Below are positions 21,381-33,420 of a stretch of DNA of 64,000 nucleotides, piece by piece. Numbering within the stretch: the first letter of the stretch is position 1; the number at the start of each line of letters is the position of its first letter. The DNA comes from Adiantum capillus-veneris (taxonomy: Eukaryota > Streptophyta > Polypodiopsida > Polypodiales > Pteridaceae): NCBI GenBank assembly GCA_014529385.2, contig CM043960.1, positions 126,270,043 through 126,334,042 on the forward strand, written 5' to 3'. Both the position numbers and the translations under genes were made by a program. A model generated the notes under the pieces. The model searched no databases. It was not told the origin of the DNA and saw only the letters and a list, made by a program, of their open reading frames with translations.

Positions 21381-23639
21381 TTAATTATATGCCTTGCATC
21401 CATCTAGCATCTTCAAAAGGATAATTCTTAAACTTAATAAGATATCGTTGATAGTCTTACCGCCTCTTAGTACCTTGTCTTCATGTCGGAGAATGGACTC
21501 GGGCTGCAACACCTCTTCTTGGTCCTCGATCTCCGGTGGGTCTTCAATAGTTGGTTCTTGAGGTGGCTCTCCTTTGTAAGGCTTTAGTAGGCTCACATGG
21601 AAAGCATTGTGTATGAGCCAATGGTTGGGAAACTTGAGTTGATAGGCCATCTCATTGATTGGCCTAAGAATCTGGAAGGGACCATAGTACCTTTTTGCTA
21701 ACTTAGCATAGTACTTTTGGTGTCCCGTAGGATTCTTGCCCGTCGTGTGCCTTAATTGAGCCTTGGGAAATTTGAGTAAGACCCATTCATTTTCTTTAAA
21801 GGCTTGGGCTCTTCTGTTCTTGTCAGCAGCAGCCTTTTGCCTTTGTTGTGAGATAGAGATAGCATCCTTAATCTTTTGGAAAGATTCTTGTAGGTCTCGG
21901 CTATACTCATCTGCAGCGAAGATCTTCCCGTGTACCTTAAGTAGCAAGGGACTTTTTGATCTTCCCTCAATTACCTCAAAAGGTGCTTTTTTTGTGGAAG
22001 TATGTACAGGGTTATTGTAGGCATACTCCACTAAAGGTAAGTACTTCTCCCATTGGGATCTTTGATCTACTTCCGTTACATAGGCTTTTAGTAGATCGAT
22101 AATTGTTAGGTTAGCTATTTCACTTTGGCCATCCGTTTGCGGGTGATAGGCCGAAGAGAAGTTTAGCCTTGTTCCTAAATTCTTAAAGAGATCCTTCCAG
22201 AAATCAGTGGTCATTCTAGGTTCTCTATCTGACACTATGGACATTGGCAAGCCATGGTACTTGAAGATTTGTGAAATGAAGAGGGTTGCCATTTGATGGG
22301 CTTTGATAGTCTTTTTGACAAAATGAGCTTGTTTACTAAACTTGTCTACTATCGTCCATATTTCTGTATTCCCATGGATAGACTTAGGCAATCCAAAGAT
22401 AAAATCCATGGATATGCTCTCCCATGGTGAATTAGGGATTGGCAAAGGTTGAAGCAATCCAAGTTGCTTCCCTCTATCAAACTTCATCTTTTGGCATACC
22501 ACACATTTAGAAACATACTCTTGTATGTTTTCTTTCATGGTAGCCCAATAGAAATATGTTTCAATCCCCTTTAGGGTAGACTAAATCCCTCTATGAGGAG
22601 AAGCATGAGATTCATACATTAATTTCTCACGTAGTGAGCTAGTAACACATAGTCTATTTCCATAGAGAAGATAACCATCTTGTAAAGTAAATGGTTCCTC
22701 TTTCTTACCTAGTGCAAGGGCTGAAATCACATCTCTAAAATCGGGATCAATAGCATACTCATCTATCATACAAGATAGATCATTGTGAGTTGCTATGGAA
22801 ACCGCATTCACTCTCGGTAGTCTTGAGAGTGCATCGGCTACTTGATTATGCTTGCCAGCAATGTGAGCACTATGAAAATGAAATTGCGAAAGAAAATTTG
22901 CCCACCTCATTTGTTTGTTGGAGAGCTTGGTCTGCGTCATGAAGTACTTAAGACTTTGGTGATCCGTTCGCAGAGTGAAAGGAGTCCCCAATAAATAGTG
23001 CTTCCATGAGTCTAAGGCATGTAGAACTGCAAGGAGTTCCTTTTCATATATGCCTAGAGCTTGCTCAACAGGGTCGAGCCTTCGACTTTCATACCCTATG
23101 GCGTGCCCTTCTTGAAGCAAAACAACTCCAAGGCAATCACCACAAGCATCATATTGGACCTCAAATGGCTTTGAGAGATCCAGTAATGTAAGCACAGGTT
23201 TTCTTTAAGCTTTTCAAAAGCATTGTTCTCCTTGGCAGACCATGTGTACCTAACATTTTTCTTTGTTAGGTCATGTAATGGTCGTGCTATTAGTGAGAAC
23301 TTTTCTGTGAAGCATCTATAGTAAGCGCACATACCTATAAAGCTTCTTAACTCATGAAGATTCCTTGGTTTAGGCCATCCTTTTATTACCTCTATACATT
23401 TGGATGCCATCTTGAGAGATAATGTGACCTAAATACTGAATCTCTTGTAGGAAAAATTCACTTTTCTTTCGATTAACATAAAGTTTATTCTCTCTTAGAA
23501 CTTGAAATATTACTTGGAGGTGCTGTTTGTGTTCGTCTAATGAAAGAGTAGATGATGATATCATCAAAGAACACTCCAGTAAAGGTTTGGTGAGGCCTGA
23601 ATAGCTTCTCCATAAAGCGGTTGAATGTGGATGGTGCAT
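21381..23639 (-). pseudogene. Gypsy A pol: RT end, RNase H, integrase, chromodomain
   Basis: In the minus direction: RT palm with [11 protein letters not shown] near 23570, where one extra T shifts the frame right after the catalytic FFDD; KSEFFLQEIQYLGHIISQDG near 23450; RNase H with FEVQYDACGDCLGVVLLQEG near 23160, YEKELLAV and LRTDHQSL; HHIAGKHNQVADALSRL-type tail; integrase zinc finger (CVVCQ near 22500), catalytic core with MDFIFGLPKS, VSDREPRMTTDFW and HPQTDGQSEIAN (Asp, Asp, Glu all present); YYGPFQILRPINEMAYQL; and the chromodomain start, which shifts frame at about 21450. The sequence between protease and RT palm is deleted. The integrase frame (22538-21381) is long and nearly intact. 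Confidence 0.9.
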
Positions 23640-23699
23640 TGGTCAAGCCAAAAGGCAAGACAATGTATTCATAAAGACCAATCGTAGTGCGGAATGCGG

Positions 23700-25562
23700 T
23701 CTTTACAATGTCTTGATCAACTATCCTTATTTGATAATAGCCACTTTTTTAAGGTCAATCCAGTAGGTGGACCCTTGTAGCTTATCATGGAGCCTCAATT
23801 TCCCGATTAGGGGAGTAACTGAAGCTTCTTGCCCCTTGAAAGCACCGTCTACGGGTAGGACATCTCCCATCTCGTAGGCTTTTATGCCTAGCTTGGTGGC
23901 CAACTCTATAAATATAATATTGTGAGTAGAACCAGGGTCAAAGAGAATAAAAGCATCATGTTCTCTTACCTTTCCCCAAGCATGAAATAGAGGAGATCCC
24001 TTGTGGTGAGTTTCCTCCTCTTGGATTTTGACCAAGGTAGCTCTAGGAGGATCATGGCGGTTGTTCTTTTGGGGACAAGCGCGGTACGCATGCCCTTGTT
24101 CACCGCACTTGAAACACCGGTTATCCTTGCGATAACGCTCAAGCTCTTCAAGAGAGAGTTTATTTTTGCCTTTGTAAACTCCCTTCTCCTTAGCTTTGTT
24201 GGAGTTGCCCTTAGGAGACTTTTGGACATTGTCCTTCCCCTTAGGCTCATTGGAACCCTTGTTTTCAGGGGGCTTAGAATTCTTCTTAGCCCCTGTTTGG
24301 AAATTGATTTGAGAGGCCACCATAGTATGATGTATTACCGTCGATATGGTGCGTGGTCTTTGGGAGTTGACATACTCCGACATTTCTTCGGTTAAGCCCG
24401 CACAAACTTGCTGCTTTTGCTCTCCAAAATCCAACTTTTTGAAGACGGTGGCTTTGAGTTGTAGGTCCCAAAACTTGTCTACATATTTGTGGATGGATTC
24501 ATAAGGAGAGAACTTCAAGCTTCGCCATTCAGTGAGTAGTTTGTCTTTGGCATAGGTGACCAAAAACTGCTTCATAATGGAAGCTCTTAAAGCTTTCCAT
24601 GTTTGTGGAGCTTCACCATTGGCCAGTAGGCTAGACCACCATTGCTTGGCGGACTTTTGAAAGAGCATAGCTACATGGCGTAGCTTAGAGGACTCCGTGA
24701 AGCCCTCATTTCCAAACGCCGCATCGAATTGTTGGATAAAGGCCAAGACTTTGTCCGTAGCACCAAAAGTGCCATTGTAGGTAAGGAAAAAGATGCTCTT
24801 CCCTCCCTCTTTGAACTTATTGAGCTTGGATGACCTCTTCCACGTGGCATAGGATTTCCTATGGCCTCTTCTTTTTTATGGTTCAATGGTTGCACGATCA
24901 CTTTCTTCAGAAGATAAAGAGTTTGAGGAAGATGGAGAAGAGGGTGACCTCTTTCTCGCCTTTTTCTTGCCTTGATCTTCGTTGTCTTCACCATCACTTT
25001 TATAAGAGGAAGAGGATGAAGAAGATGGAGAAGAGGGTGTCCTATTTCTTACCTTTTTTTTCTCTTGCCTTTTGTCATCCCTCTTTGAAGTATGGTGTGG
25101 AGAAGTATGCGATGGTCTTCTCCATTTTGGAGGCGATAGAGAGCGTTTAGCCCGCCGTCTTCGTGGAGCCATCTCTCCGGAGGTGGCGGGAGACTCACTT
25201 CTTTCTCGTTCCTTTAGTGGAGGCTCTTGAGTTCTCCTTTGAGAAGGAGATGCGTCATCAAGGAGAAAATTTCTGAGCCCTTCATAGGGATCCTCTTCTT
25301 CTTCCCCAATCAGAGAGAGACCTCTTTTAGAAGTCTCGCAAGGAGGCTTCCTAGGTGTTCTCTCGTCATGGTGGGGAGCTTGGAGAATCCCATGAGCATG
25401 AAGTTATTGTTGCACTTCACTTTGGAGGGATGGATTTCCAATGGCTTGTTGAAGCCTAGAAAAAAGATAGTTAACAAGCATCGGGGCATCATTAGTAGCT
25501 TGCTCATTAGCAAAATCAAAGTAATCAACATTAATTTCACTCTCTTTACTATTGTCAGCCAT
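23700..25562 (-). pseudogene. Gypsy A gag-protease
   Basis: Gag starts at the ATG of MADNSKESEINVDYFDFANE (25562) and runs through one in-frame stop into a basic/serine-rich segment (25172-24880). The gag core follows with TYNGTFGATDKVLAFIQQFD and SAKQWWSSLLANGEAPQTW, then a lysine-rich linker, the zinc knuckle CFKCGEQGHAYRAC near 24110 and a retropepsin-like motif FDPGSTHNII near 23925. DPG is a common variant of DSG/DTG in plant gypsy proteases. The frame then runs into a truncated RT start (STYWIDL), marking the deletion junction near 23750. Confidence 0.87.
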
Positions 25563-25951
25563 TCTAACAACTTTTAGGTGTACTTTGGCACTTCAAGCCC
25601 TAGTTGCTACTCCTCTTTACCCCTTTAGAAAAAGCACTCAAGCTACCGTACCCGTGGCTCGAATACCTTTAATTGCAAGGAATAGAAAAGAGGGTCGTTC
25701 AACACCAAAAAAGCACCGACTCCTGTCAAGCTTCTAATAGCTCAATAGTGGTTAAGCCGTAGGCAAGCCCCGTAGCACTCCACTATTAAGACCATAGCTC
25801 TCGACGGTGATGCCCCATTAACTGCACAAAGGCAAGTGCACTTCAAGGTTGAAAAATCCCTATTCTAATTACTCACATGCAATTAATAGTACCAACCATT
25901 TATAGCTATCTTGAGGACCTCCCTTCTTGAGCAAGAAAAGAGAAACCTCGT

Positions 25952-25963
25952 GCTCTGATACTA
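25952..25963 (-). other. Primer-binding site of gypsy A
   Basis: Minus strand TAGTATCAGAGC beside the 5' LTR; one mismatch to the initiator Met tRNA site TGGTATCAGAGC. Confidence 0.85.
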
Positions 25964-25964
25964 A

Positions 25965-27532
25965 TGTAACATTTAATGTCCTAGTAGCTTGTGTGTAGCG
26001 GAAAATAGCATGAACATAGTGAGCATTTCATTAGAATAGATTCCTAATGAGATTAACAAGAGTGCTTGGGTGGAGAAAGCAACAAAAAGCATAACACCTA
26101 GTTAGATAGCATGAACAATACTTCAAAAGAGAGAGAAATTAAGCAATTGACAACAATTGAGGACCGGATTTGCATGGAGCCGGTCCCCCCTCCAAAAGGC
26201 TTTGTATTATGGTTTCTCCCAGCAAGAGAGACATTTTACAATACAATTTCTTGTGTTCCTTCAATACTAGCTAGTGCAATGAAGATGGAAACTTCATGCA
26301 CTAAGCAAAACACTTATCAAACACAACATCAATTCCCTCACGGTCTCAGACCCAAGACCTCACACACCTTTAAAGATGGTGAGAGCTAGCGGGATATGAG
26401 AGTAGGTTGAGAGGAAGAAGGAGTATTCTTACGAGAAAGATATACATCTCCTCACATAATCACTCATATTAGCAAAGCTTAGCTTAGTAATTAGCATGGT
26501 AGAGGAGATGAGCATGCATTGAAGCTTGGCTCTTGGTTGGATTTGCATCACAAAGCCAAGAGTTGTTGGTGTAGGCCTCCCTTCTCACAAGCTTGGAGTA
26601 GGTGATAAGCTTTCCATTAAAGCTTTTCTTACTCGACACATGAGCTAGTGTGAGTGTGTAAGTGATAATGCCTTTGAAAAATCAGCCCCCTCTCTCTCTT
26701 GGTCGACCCCTCTTTCTATTTGCTCTTGCTAGCATCCTATTGGACCTCCCCAGGCTTAGCCAATGGTAATTAAGCAGCATAAGTGATAGCCTTCTGACAT
26801 GTGTCCCCCTTTCCCCTTTTGTGAGAGCTTTAGGTAATTAATAAATGCAACTAAACTCTCATTGGACCCCTTTGCCTCCTGGCCAATAGGAATCAGGCAA
26901 GCCATTGGGCTACTGAATGCTCATTAGACCCCTTGGGAGACTGTCCAATAGTCTTCTAGAGAGCTTAATTCCCATTGGTTCTTTTATTAAGTGTTTTTAA
27001 ATTAGTTAATATGGATTTACTCTAGCCTAATTCTCATTGGTCCACCTCCAAGGCCATCCAATAGGATTTGAGTACACCTTGTGGGCATCTGGGCTAGGGA
27101 GCTGACATGTGTCCCTTATTCCCTTTGTGTAAATGGAGCTTCTGTGTGTGTGAGGTTCTCTCTCATCCCCTACTTGCAAGGCTCTCCCCCTCCTATGTAG
27201 GGATTGATAAAGACTTTTTGTGACACACATTAAGCATCCAATTTCCCTAGTGTTTGGTCTTTGGACACAACCTTTGAATTTTGGAACCTTAGCATTTTGG
27301 AAGTCTTAATGGGCTGAACCTTAGGGTCTTTTAACACCATTGTTGCACATTGCTCTTTTGAAGATGGCCCCCCCTTTGGATCCCTATTTTCCCTCCTTTC
27401 GATCCCTACTGTGGCTGGTCTGCTAGCTTAACCAATATTCTAGCTTTTTCTCCCCTGGCACTTCCCCATATTAAATGATCAGTTTAACATGAGAAAATCA
27501 TTTAGGAGAATTAGATATTGATTATTATGACA
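25965..27532 (-). repeat. 5' LTR of gypsy A (1568 bp)
   Basis: Plus-strand ends TGTAACATTT and TTATGACA, followed by target duplication TCCAA at 27533-27537. Confidence 0.92.
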
Positions 27533-27700
27533 TCCAATCAACTTCAAGCTTGAGCTAGGAAGGGGGGTCGATCCAAGCAAGTAGGGGCGTAGCTTGACCA
27601 TATACTCTCTCTCTCACACTCACACTCACATAGACACTCATTCTCATGGTGTTTTGAGGAAGAACTCCATCTCCTTCTCCAAGCTTGAGAAGTTGATACC
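27533..27700 (+). repeat. Continuation of the 5' LTR of gypsy B
   Basis: TCCAATCAACTTCAAGCTTG continues the LTR block broken at 19370. It runs to about 27700 and passes directly into pol sequence, showing a large internal deletion. Confidence 0.8.
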
Positions 27701-27705
27701 CCTCT

Positions 27706-29340
27706 TCTATGATATATGAGTATGCTACTGACCCCAATTTTAAAAATGTAATTTCAGCCCTTGCCGTAGGGAAGAAAGAAGAACCATTCACCTTGAAAGA
27801 TGGTTATCTTCTCTACGGCAATAGGCTATGTGTTACTCACTCTCTCCGTGAGAAAGTTGAATCCCATGCTCCTCCCTATGCAGGGCATTGAGGGATTCAA
27901 CCTACCCTTTGTGGAGTAGAGACGTATTTCTATTGGCCTACCATGAAGACGGACATACAAGACTCTGTGTCAAAATGTGTGGTACACCAAAAGACAAAGT
28001 ATGATAGGGGGAAGCAACCTGGATTACTCCAACCTTTGCCAATTCTTAAATCACCATGGTAGAGCATATCCATATATTTTATCTTTGGATTACCCAAGTC
28101 CATCCATGGGAATATGGGAATATGGACAATAATAGAGAGGTTTAGTAAACAAGCACATTTTATACCTATCAAAAAGAATATTAAGGCACACCAAATGGCA
28201 ACCCTTTTCATATCCCAAAAATTTTAACACCATGGCTTTCCAACATTAATAATGTCAGATAGAGATCCTCAAAATGACCAATAATTTTTGGAAGGGTCTC
28301 TTTGAGAATCTAGGCACTAGGCTTAATTTCTCTTCGGCCTATCACCCACAAACGGATGGCCAAAATGAAATAGCCAACCTTACGATTCTAAATCTACTTC
28401 CCGGGGCGATCACTTTTTAGAATGTGTATGCTATCACGTGAGTTAACCGGAGAGGATTATTAAAAGATCAAAATGTATCAAAATGTATACATACAGAGGG
28501 GGCTGGGGGTTTTTTAAATAGGCACGTAATGTAAATATAGTATGTATATTGAGGTATTATTAATAACCTCTTGAACGCACATGATATAGGAAGCTTTTGA
28601 TAAGTGACCACCCCGGGATCTACTTAAGACCTATATTATCGAAATAGATCAATGTTGACAATGGGAAAAGTACCTACCTCTTGTAGAGTATGCATACAAT
28701 AACATTGTCCATATTACTACAAGGAAGGCACCTTTCGAAACCATTGAAGTAAGACCAATAAGTCCCTTGCTACTTAAGGTACATGGGAAGATCTTCGCTG
28801 TCGATGAGTATAGCCGAGACCTACAAGTATCTTTCCAAAAGATTAAGCAGGTTATATCCATCTCGCAACAAAGGCAAAAGGCTGCTGCTAATAAGCGCAA
28901 AAGGGCTTTAGCTTTCAAGGAAAATGATTGGGTCCTACTCAAATTTCCCAAGGCTCGATTGAGGCAGACTACGGACAAAAATCCTACTGGCCACTAAAAG
29001 TATTATGCTAAACTAGAAAAAAGATACTATGGTCCTTTTCAAATCCTAAAACCAATCAATGAGATGAATTCTTTTTATGTGAGCCTACTGAAGCCTTACA
29101 AAGGAGAGCCACCACAAGAACCAATCATTGAGGATCCGCTCGAGATCAAAGATCAAGAAGAGGTGTTTCAGCTCGACTCGATTCTTTGGAATGAAGACAA
29201 GGTACCAAGACATGGTAAGACTATCAGACGATATCTTATTAAGCTCAAAAATTATCCTTTTGAAGATGCTAGATGGATGCAAGGAACACAACTTAAGGAT
29301 AGTATGAACCTTGTCAATGCTTACAATGCTACTTTAGAGT
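27706..29340 (+). pseudogene. Gypsy B integrase and chromodomain, interrupted by a MITE
   Basis: Begins in the RNase H-integrase linker (YATDPNFKNVISALAVGKKE), then the zinc-finger region and core with [11 protein letters not shown]-type sequence near 28350. The core is cut by the MITE at 28400-28617 and resumes with EYAYNN-like, LLKVHGKIFAVDEYSRDLQ and ENDWVLLKFPKARLR. It ends with VSLLKPYKGEPPQEP and the chromodomain KTIRRYLIKLKNYPFEDARW near 29220. Multiple stops and shifts. The chromodomain, broken by a frameshift in gypsy A, is readable here and shows the family's normal C-terminus. Confidence 0.87.
28400..28617. mobile_element. MITE copy 2 (218 bp, hAT-like)
   Basis: Reverse-oriented relative to copy 1 at 4835-5042. 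Ends CCCGGGGCGATCACTT and its inverted counterpart, with a perfect 8-bp target duplication ATCTACTT at 28392-28399 and 28618-28625. Comparison with gypsy A, which lacks it, shows a clean insertion inside integrase. Confidence 0.93.
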
Positions 29341-29679
29341 AAGCAAATGTATATGTTTCTTTTAAATGATCAATGTTTTTATCTTATAAGACTAGTTCTT
29401 TTTTTATTGTGCACAAATTTAAGTACTATGCATACTTAGAATCATGTTTGTGATGATGACGTCTCTCAAACACCAAGTAGAATTTGTCACTCTAAGAATG
29501 AAATGGACTCAAGAGCAGACATGTTTCTGGCAGCTAAGTCTCCCAAGCCGCAAATGGATTAGTCGTCCATCTTGGAATGATGTCGTAGAGTAAAAAGGGA
29601 TCCTCTACCCGCTAAGAAACATAGACTAATGACTAAGGCTGTATCTCCTCTACTTCATAGTCGAGGATGACTATGATTT

Positions 29680-29694
29680 CAAGAGAGAGGTAAT
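29680..29694 (+). other. Polypurine tract of gypsy B
   Basis: TTCAAGAGAGAGGTAA directly before TGTCATAAAATC. Confidence 0.75.
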
Positions 29695-30067
29695 GTCATA
29701 AAATCTAATATCTAACTAACCCAAATGATTTTCCCATATTAAACTGATGATTTAATGTGGGAGAATAATTGGGAACAAGAGTTAGAATATAGACATGTGC
29801 TTATGAATCTATCTCAGCACCGGACCAAAGTCCACCGGACCAAAGTCCATGGGTCCAAATGAGAGACGGTCTGTCAAAGAGCAATGTTAGCTAATGGAGC
29901 TTGAAAGACCTTAGGGTTAGCTTTATTTAAGACCTCCAAAAGTTAGTGTTAAAATTCCTTAGACCTAGGACCTTAGGCAAGCTAGGACTGAGCTTGAGGT
30001 GGGAACCGGACCCAAGCCTGAGGTGCTTGTCGTGCTTGCTGACTAAGGTGCTTGAGGTGCTTGATGA
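29695..30067 (+). repeat. Truncated 3' LTR of gypsy B
   Basis: Shares its first ~370 bp with the 5' LTR at 18331, then stops abruptly at a LINE fragment near GGTGCTTGATGAG. Confidence 0.85.
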
Positions 30068-30470
30068 GACACTTGGAATTTGTTGAGAGCTTTAAGTACC
30101 TTGGCCTTGAGGTTCCTCTAAACAAAAGTGAATGTTCTATGCATTGTTTGGAAGCCGGAAAGAGAGCATACTATGCCTTTGAGAACACGTGTAATTCGAG
30201 AAACATAAAATGTTGAATTCTCAAGGAGCACCTTTTTGACACACTGGTGACACCTATTCTTCTTAATGGAGTTGAGGTGTGAGGCAAGAGCATCTCAAAG
30301 TCTACTTGGAAATAGTTTGAGAATGTCCAAAAGCATTTTCCTATAAACTTTCTCCAAGTTAAGACACAACACCATGTATGCTCCTTCCTCTTGAGTCAAG
30401 ATCTCTTCCAATTGAGGTTAAAGGGATAGAAAAGGTTGTGGAGTACATGATAAACATGTGTCATGTATGC
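30068..30470 (+). pseudogene. LINE reverse-transcriptase C-terminal fragment
   Basis: Reads ESFKYLGLEVPLNKSECSMH, then LEAGKRAYYAFENTCNSRN and FENVQKHFPINFLQVKTQ, with stops. This is the post-RT part of a plant non-LTR element. The downstream end is duplicated at 31357-31560, so two related LINE pieces lie here. Confidence 0.7.
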
Positions 30471-30829
30471 TCGCAGTGGCTACAAGTAGACTTATGAAAT
30501 GCACTAATTTCAATCGATAAATTTTTGATCATGAGTCTACTATATAAAACTTATAGGTAGTCAGTGGTTACATGTTCCATGTTCTTTTGGAAATTGAGGC
30601 TTGCATCAATGTGATGATTGTAGAGCACAGTGTGGTTACACTCCACGGGAGATTTTATGCATTGATGCACTTGAGCACTACGAGTGTTGGTGAACTCTTT
30701 TGACAGTGTTTTCTCCACATGGGGAGATCCTTTTGTTCCAAGTTTGGTGCACTTCTATTCAACATCGGATATTACACATTTCCCTGGTACATGATGTAGA
30801 GCCATAGCTTTACTTATGGTAATTGATAT
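30471..30829. other. Unassigned spacer
   Basis: Nothing recognised. Its position before a copia gag fragment suggests it may be copia leader sequence. Confidence 0.35.
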
Positions 30830-31350
30830 GTGTGACAACTCTGAGTCTACGACGATGACTCGTGTGAGATAGCGGTTTCATTCATGTCGACACTAGAGAT
30901 GTTGGCATTGTGGTCAAGTGAGGCACATTAGACAACATTTTTTTAGATGCATGAGGTAGCGACGTAGATGTATGCGTGATGCCGAAACGGTTTTGACACA
31001 GACTAGAGAGGTGGCTTCATATGCTAGTGACGATGATGTCATGTTTTCTTCTAGTTCTCCTCTTGTATTTATGCGTGTTAGAGATGCCACTTGCTCTTGA
31101 TGGGTACTAGATGAGTATGCAATGTTCCATGTCACTACATGTCATGAGTGGTTTAGCACTTTTGCTAGCTTTGGTTGTGTGCATCTAGCTGATGTATCAG
31201 CATATGACATAGAGGGTGCAGGAGATGTATACTTGTCATTACTTAGTGGTGCACCTTATATGCTATGACATGTGCATTATGTTCTTGAGATTGCACAGAG
31301 TTTTATCTCGATGAGATATTTGAGAGATAGTGGATGTTTGGTACTGCTTA
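30830..31350 (+). pseudogene. Copia gag-protease fragment related to the element at 10561
   Basis: Zinc knuckle reads CWHCGQVRHIRQHFF (decayed), then DDDVMFSS, WVLDEYAMFHVTT where protease DSG should be, and YDIEGAGDVYLSLLSGAPYM. The order and spacing match 12720-13200 of the small copia element. It has several stops, no LTRs and sits between LINE pieces. Confidence 0.72.
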
Positions 31351-31356
31351 GAGACA

Positions 31357-31590
31357 CAAACACCATATATGCTCCTACTTCTTGAGTTGGGATCTCTTCC
31401 AATTGAGGTCATGGGCATGGAAAGGGTTGTGAAGTACATGATAAAGATGCATCAAAATCCCTCACATTGACTTCCTACAATTTCATGGGAAGCAAAAAAG
31501 AAAATTCAGAAGATGCATAAAAGCAAGATCTTAATCATGGGATGGATGCAAGACATAAAGAAGTGGTTTGGGAGATGAGGTGCGGAGATG
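31357..31590 (+). pseudogene. Second LINE fragment
   Basis: Repeats the end of the first fragment (LLLLELGSLPIEVMGMERVV, YMIKMHQNPSH) and continues with WEAKKKIQKMHKSKILIMGW and IKKWFGR. It is the 3' end of the LINE ORF. Confidence 0.7.
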
Positions 31591-32689
31591 AGGTGCATTA
31601 AACTTGCTACATGATGCCTCATTAGTCTCCTAGTGAATGAAGCTTTTCTACAACGTGAATGTATCATGCTTCATACATTACACCACCCATATTGCCCCCA
31701 TCTACAAAACCATGTTCTTCATTGAAAGAGGAAACCGTACTCACCCTTATATATTGGAGCCTATCCCTTTGTCAGTGGTACGCACTATTGCAGCCATTTG
31801 GCGCTCCCACTCACTTCAATGCAAGACAGGGCATTGGGAAAATGGAAAAGAATCAAATCAATTGTGCACATTATGCTCTTTGCAAGTTCGAGTTTGAGTA
31901 CCACACACTACTAGAGTTCTCAATTTTTGGTCACATTCGAACTTGCTTCCCTCACATTTTTAGCCATGACTTAGACCTACACACTTTCCTCTCCTAGCCA
32001 CAGTGTGGGCTCCCTATTGTGACTCTCATCACCAAAATTTTGGAGCATCGAGAATCACTCATCAGCCACACACATACTACATTACATGTAACTTTGGTCC
32101 CATAGGTCATATTTGACCTCCAAGGATGATAATAAACCTATATATCTACCTATCTCTTCAATCTGTAAGACGAGAGGAGACATACCTACAAATAATCATC
32201 CAAATGTCCTATATATAAGCCCCTGACCCTCTGGCTCTTAGCTTTATATAGATCCCTATACTGCAAGTGTGCTCGGCACTTTGCCAGGGCCGTGTCCTCT
32301 TAGTCCTACACTTGGAATGCCATTACTCCTTCCTTGGAGAAGCGTTTTTTTCCTCAAAAAGAAAAGTGGTAAGATCTTCTCAAGAACACTAATGTTTTTT
32401 GCAGTGGCACGTCTCAAAGGTCTAGCTGTTCATGTGACCAGTACACAGTTCAATAGGTTCAATGAAACAAAGAGAAACATCTTGATTTTCCACATTGTTG
32501 TCCCTATGCAATTGTTGAAGTATCCGGCTTAGATCCAACATAGCGTGTAGACTCTATTAATAATTCACTTGAGTATGTAAACAAGTTACCACAATTGAGA
32601 GGTGTTTAAGTGAATGACCAAGAGTCAAACTTTTTGAAGATACTAAAACGTTCGGGAATACCTCTTTTCAACTTTCCATACAAGTGACA
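31591..32689. other. Unassigned stretch
   Basis: Short open frames at 31637-31997 match nothing I recognise. No repeat boundaries were seen. Confidence 0.4.
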
Positions 32690-33420
32690 TGTAGGCATAA
32701 CTCGTCAGCTTGTATTAAGTCCTTGACTTGCTGTCATTTCTATCAATAGACAACCCCACAAAAACTGATGATCAAGGTTGAAATCTTGACATAAACATGC
32801 AAGGACTAAACCTAGTTGTGACATGCTTTGCTTCATGATAAACATACTCCAAACCAAAAAGATAATCTATCCATTTGGGTTACTTCTTGCTAATGTATGC
32901 TCATAGCATATCCTTTAGCACTAGATTAATACTTACCAATTGCCCATCTGTCTATGTAAGAGTGGCAGTATTGTAGTGAGTTGTATCTCCTCAACCTTTT
33001 ATAGACAGTCTTCCAAAAATGACTTGTAAATAGGGGTCATAGTGACTCACAACCAACTTGGTTAACTTTAGAGATTGAATAAAGAAATGAAAAAACTTCA
33101 CAAATTCCAATCAACTTATCTACAAGCACCCATACTGAGCCATGAACTCGTATGGTGGTTGGTAGATCCACAATAAATCTCATAGAGATACTGCACCTAT
33201 GGTGCAAAAATGCTTCATGAGAAATGAACTTCATGAATTTTCATGCCACTCCAAGTAAGCATTTGCTAACCTGTATTTTCATTATATTAATTTCCAATTG
33301 TACTCTTATAGCACTCCAATAATAGAAGGAAAAACAATGGGTAAATAGCCCTTTGTAATCACTTGAAAGTCTTGCTAAACCATTGAACCATCATAGACTT
33401 GGAAAAATAATCACATCTAA
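32690..33420 (-). pseudogene. Gypsy integrase remnant
   Basis: The minus strand reads CSISMRFIVDLPTTIRVHGS then VWVLVDKLI (33190-33110), the start of a gypsy integrase core, with the first catalytic Asp of the MDF motif changed. Further on come LFTSHFWKTVYKRL and a degraded ...DRWAIGK in place of TDGQ. This belongs to a lineage different from gypsy A/B (PTTIRGHDSVWVVVD type). Heavily mutated. Confidence 0.7.

Larger units (their letters stand above)
19371..27532 (-). mobile_element. Gypsy chromovirus element A, both LTRs present
   Basis: LTRs at 25965-27532 (5', minus orientation, 1568 bp) and 19371-20980 (3', 1610 bp) are closely similar and differ mainly in a TG microsatellite and small deletions. 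The target duplication TCCAA at 19366-19370 and 27533-27537 is perfect, and the sequence on both sides is continuous LTR of gypsy B. In the minus direction come a primer-binding site, gag, zinc knuckle, protease, partial RT, RNase H, integrase and chromodomain, then a polypurine tract. Frameshifts, stops and an RT deletion make it non-functional. Confidence 0.92.
18331..30067 (+). mobile_element. Gypsy element B, internally deleted and doubly invaded
   Basis: The 5' LTR starts TGTCATAAAATCTAATATC at 18331, is split by gypsy A (19371-27532), resumes at 27533 and then jumps at about 27700 into the pre-integrase part of pol. Gag, protease, RT and RNase H are missing. Integrase and chromodomain follow, then a polypurine tract (29680-29694) and a 3' LTR from 29695 with the same start, cut off at about 30067 where LINE sequence begins. 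A MITE lies inside the integrase. Confidence 0.82.

Noticed and set aside
21763-22020. Plus-strand open frame within gypsy A
   Set aside because: Antisense shadow of the integrase frame.
23910-23940. DPG in the gypsy A protease as a broken active site
   Set aside because: DPG is a frequent variant of the active-site motif in plant gypsy proteases.
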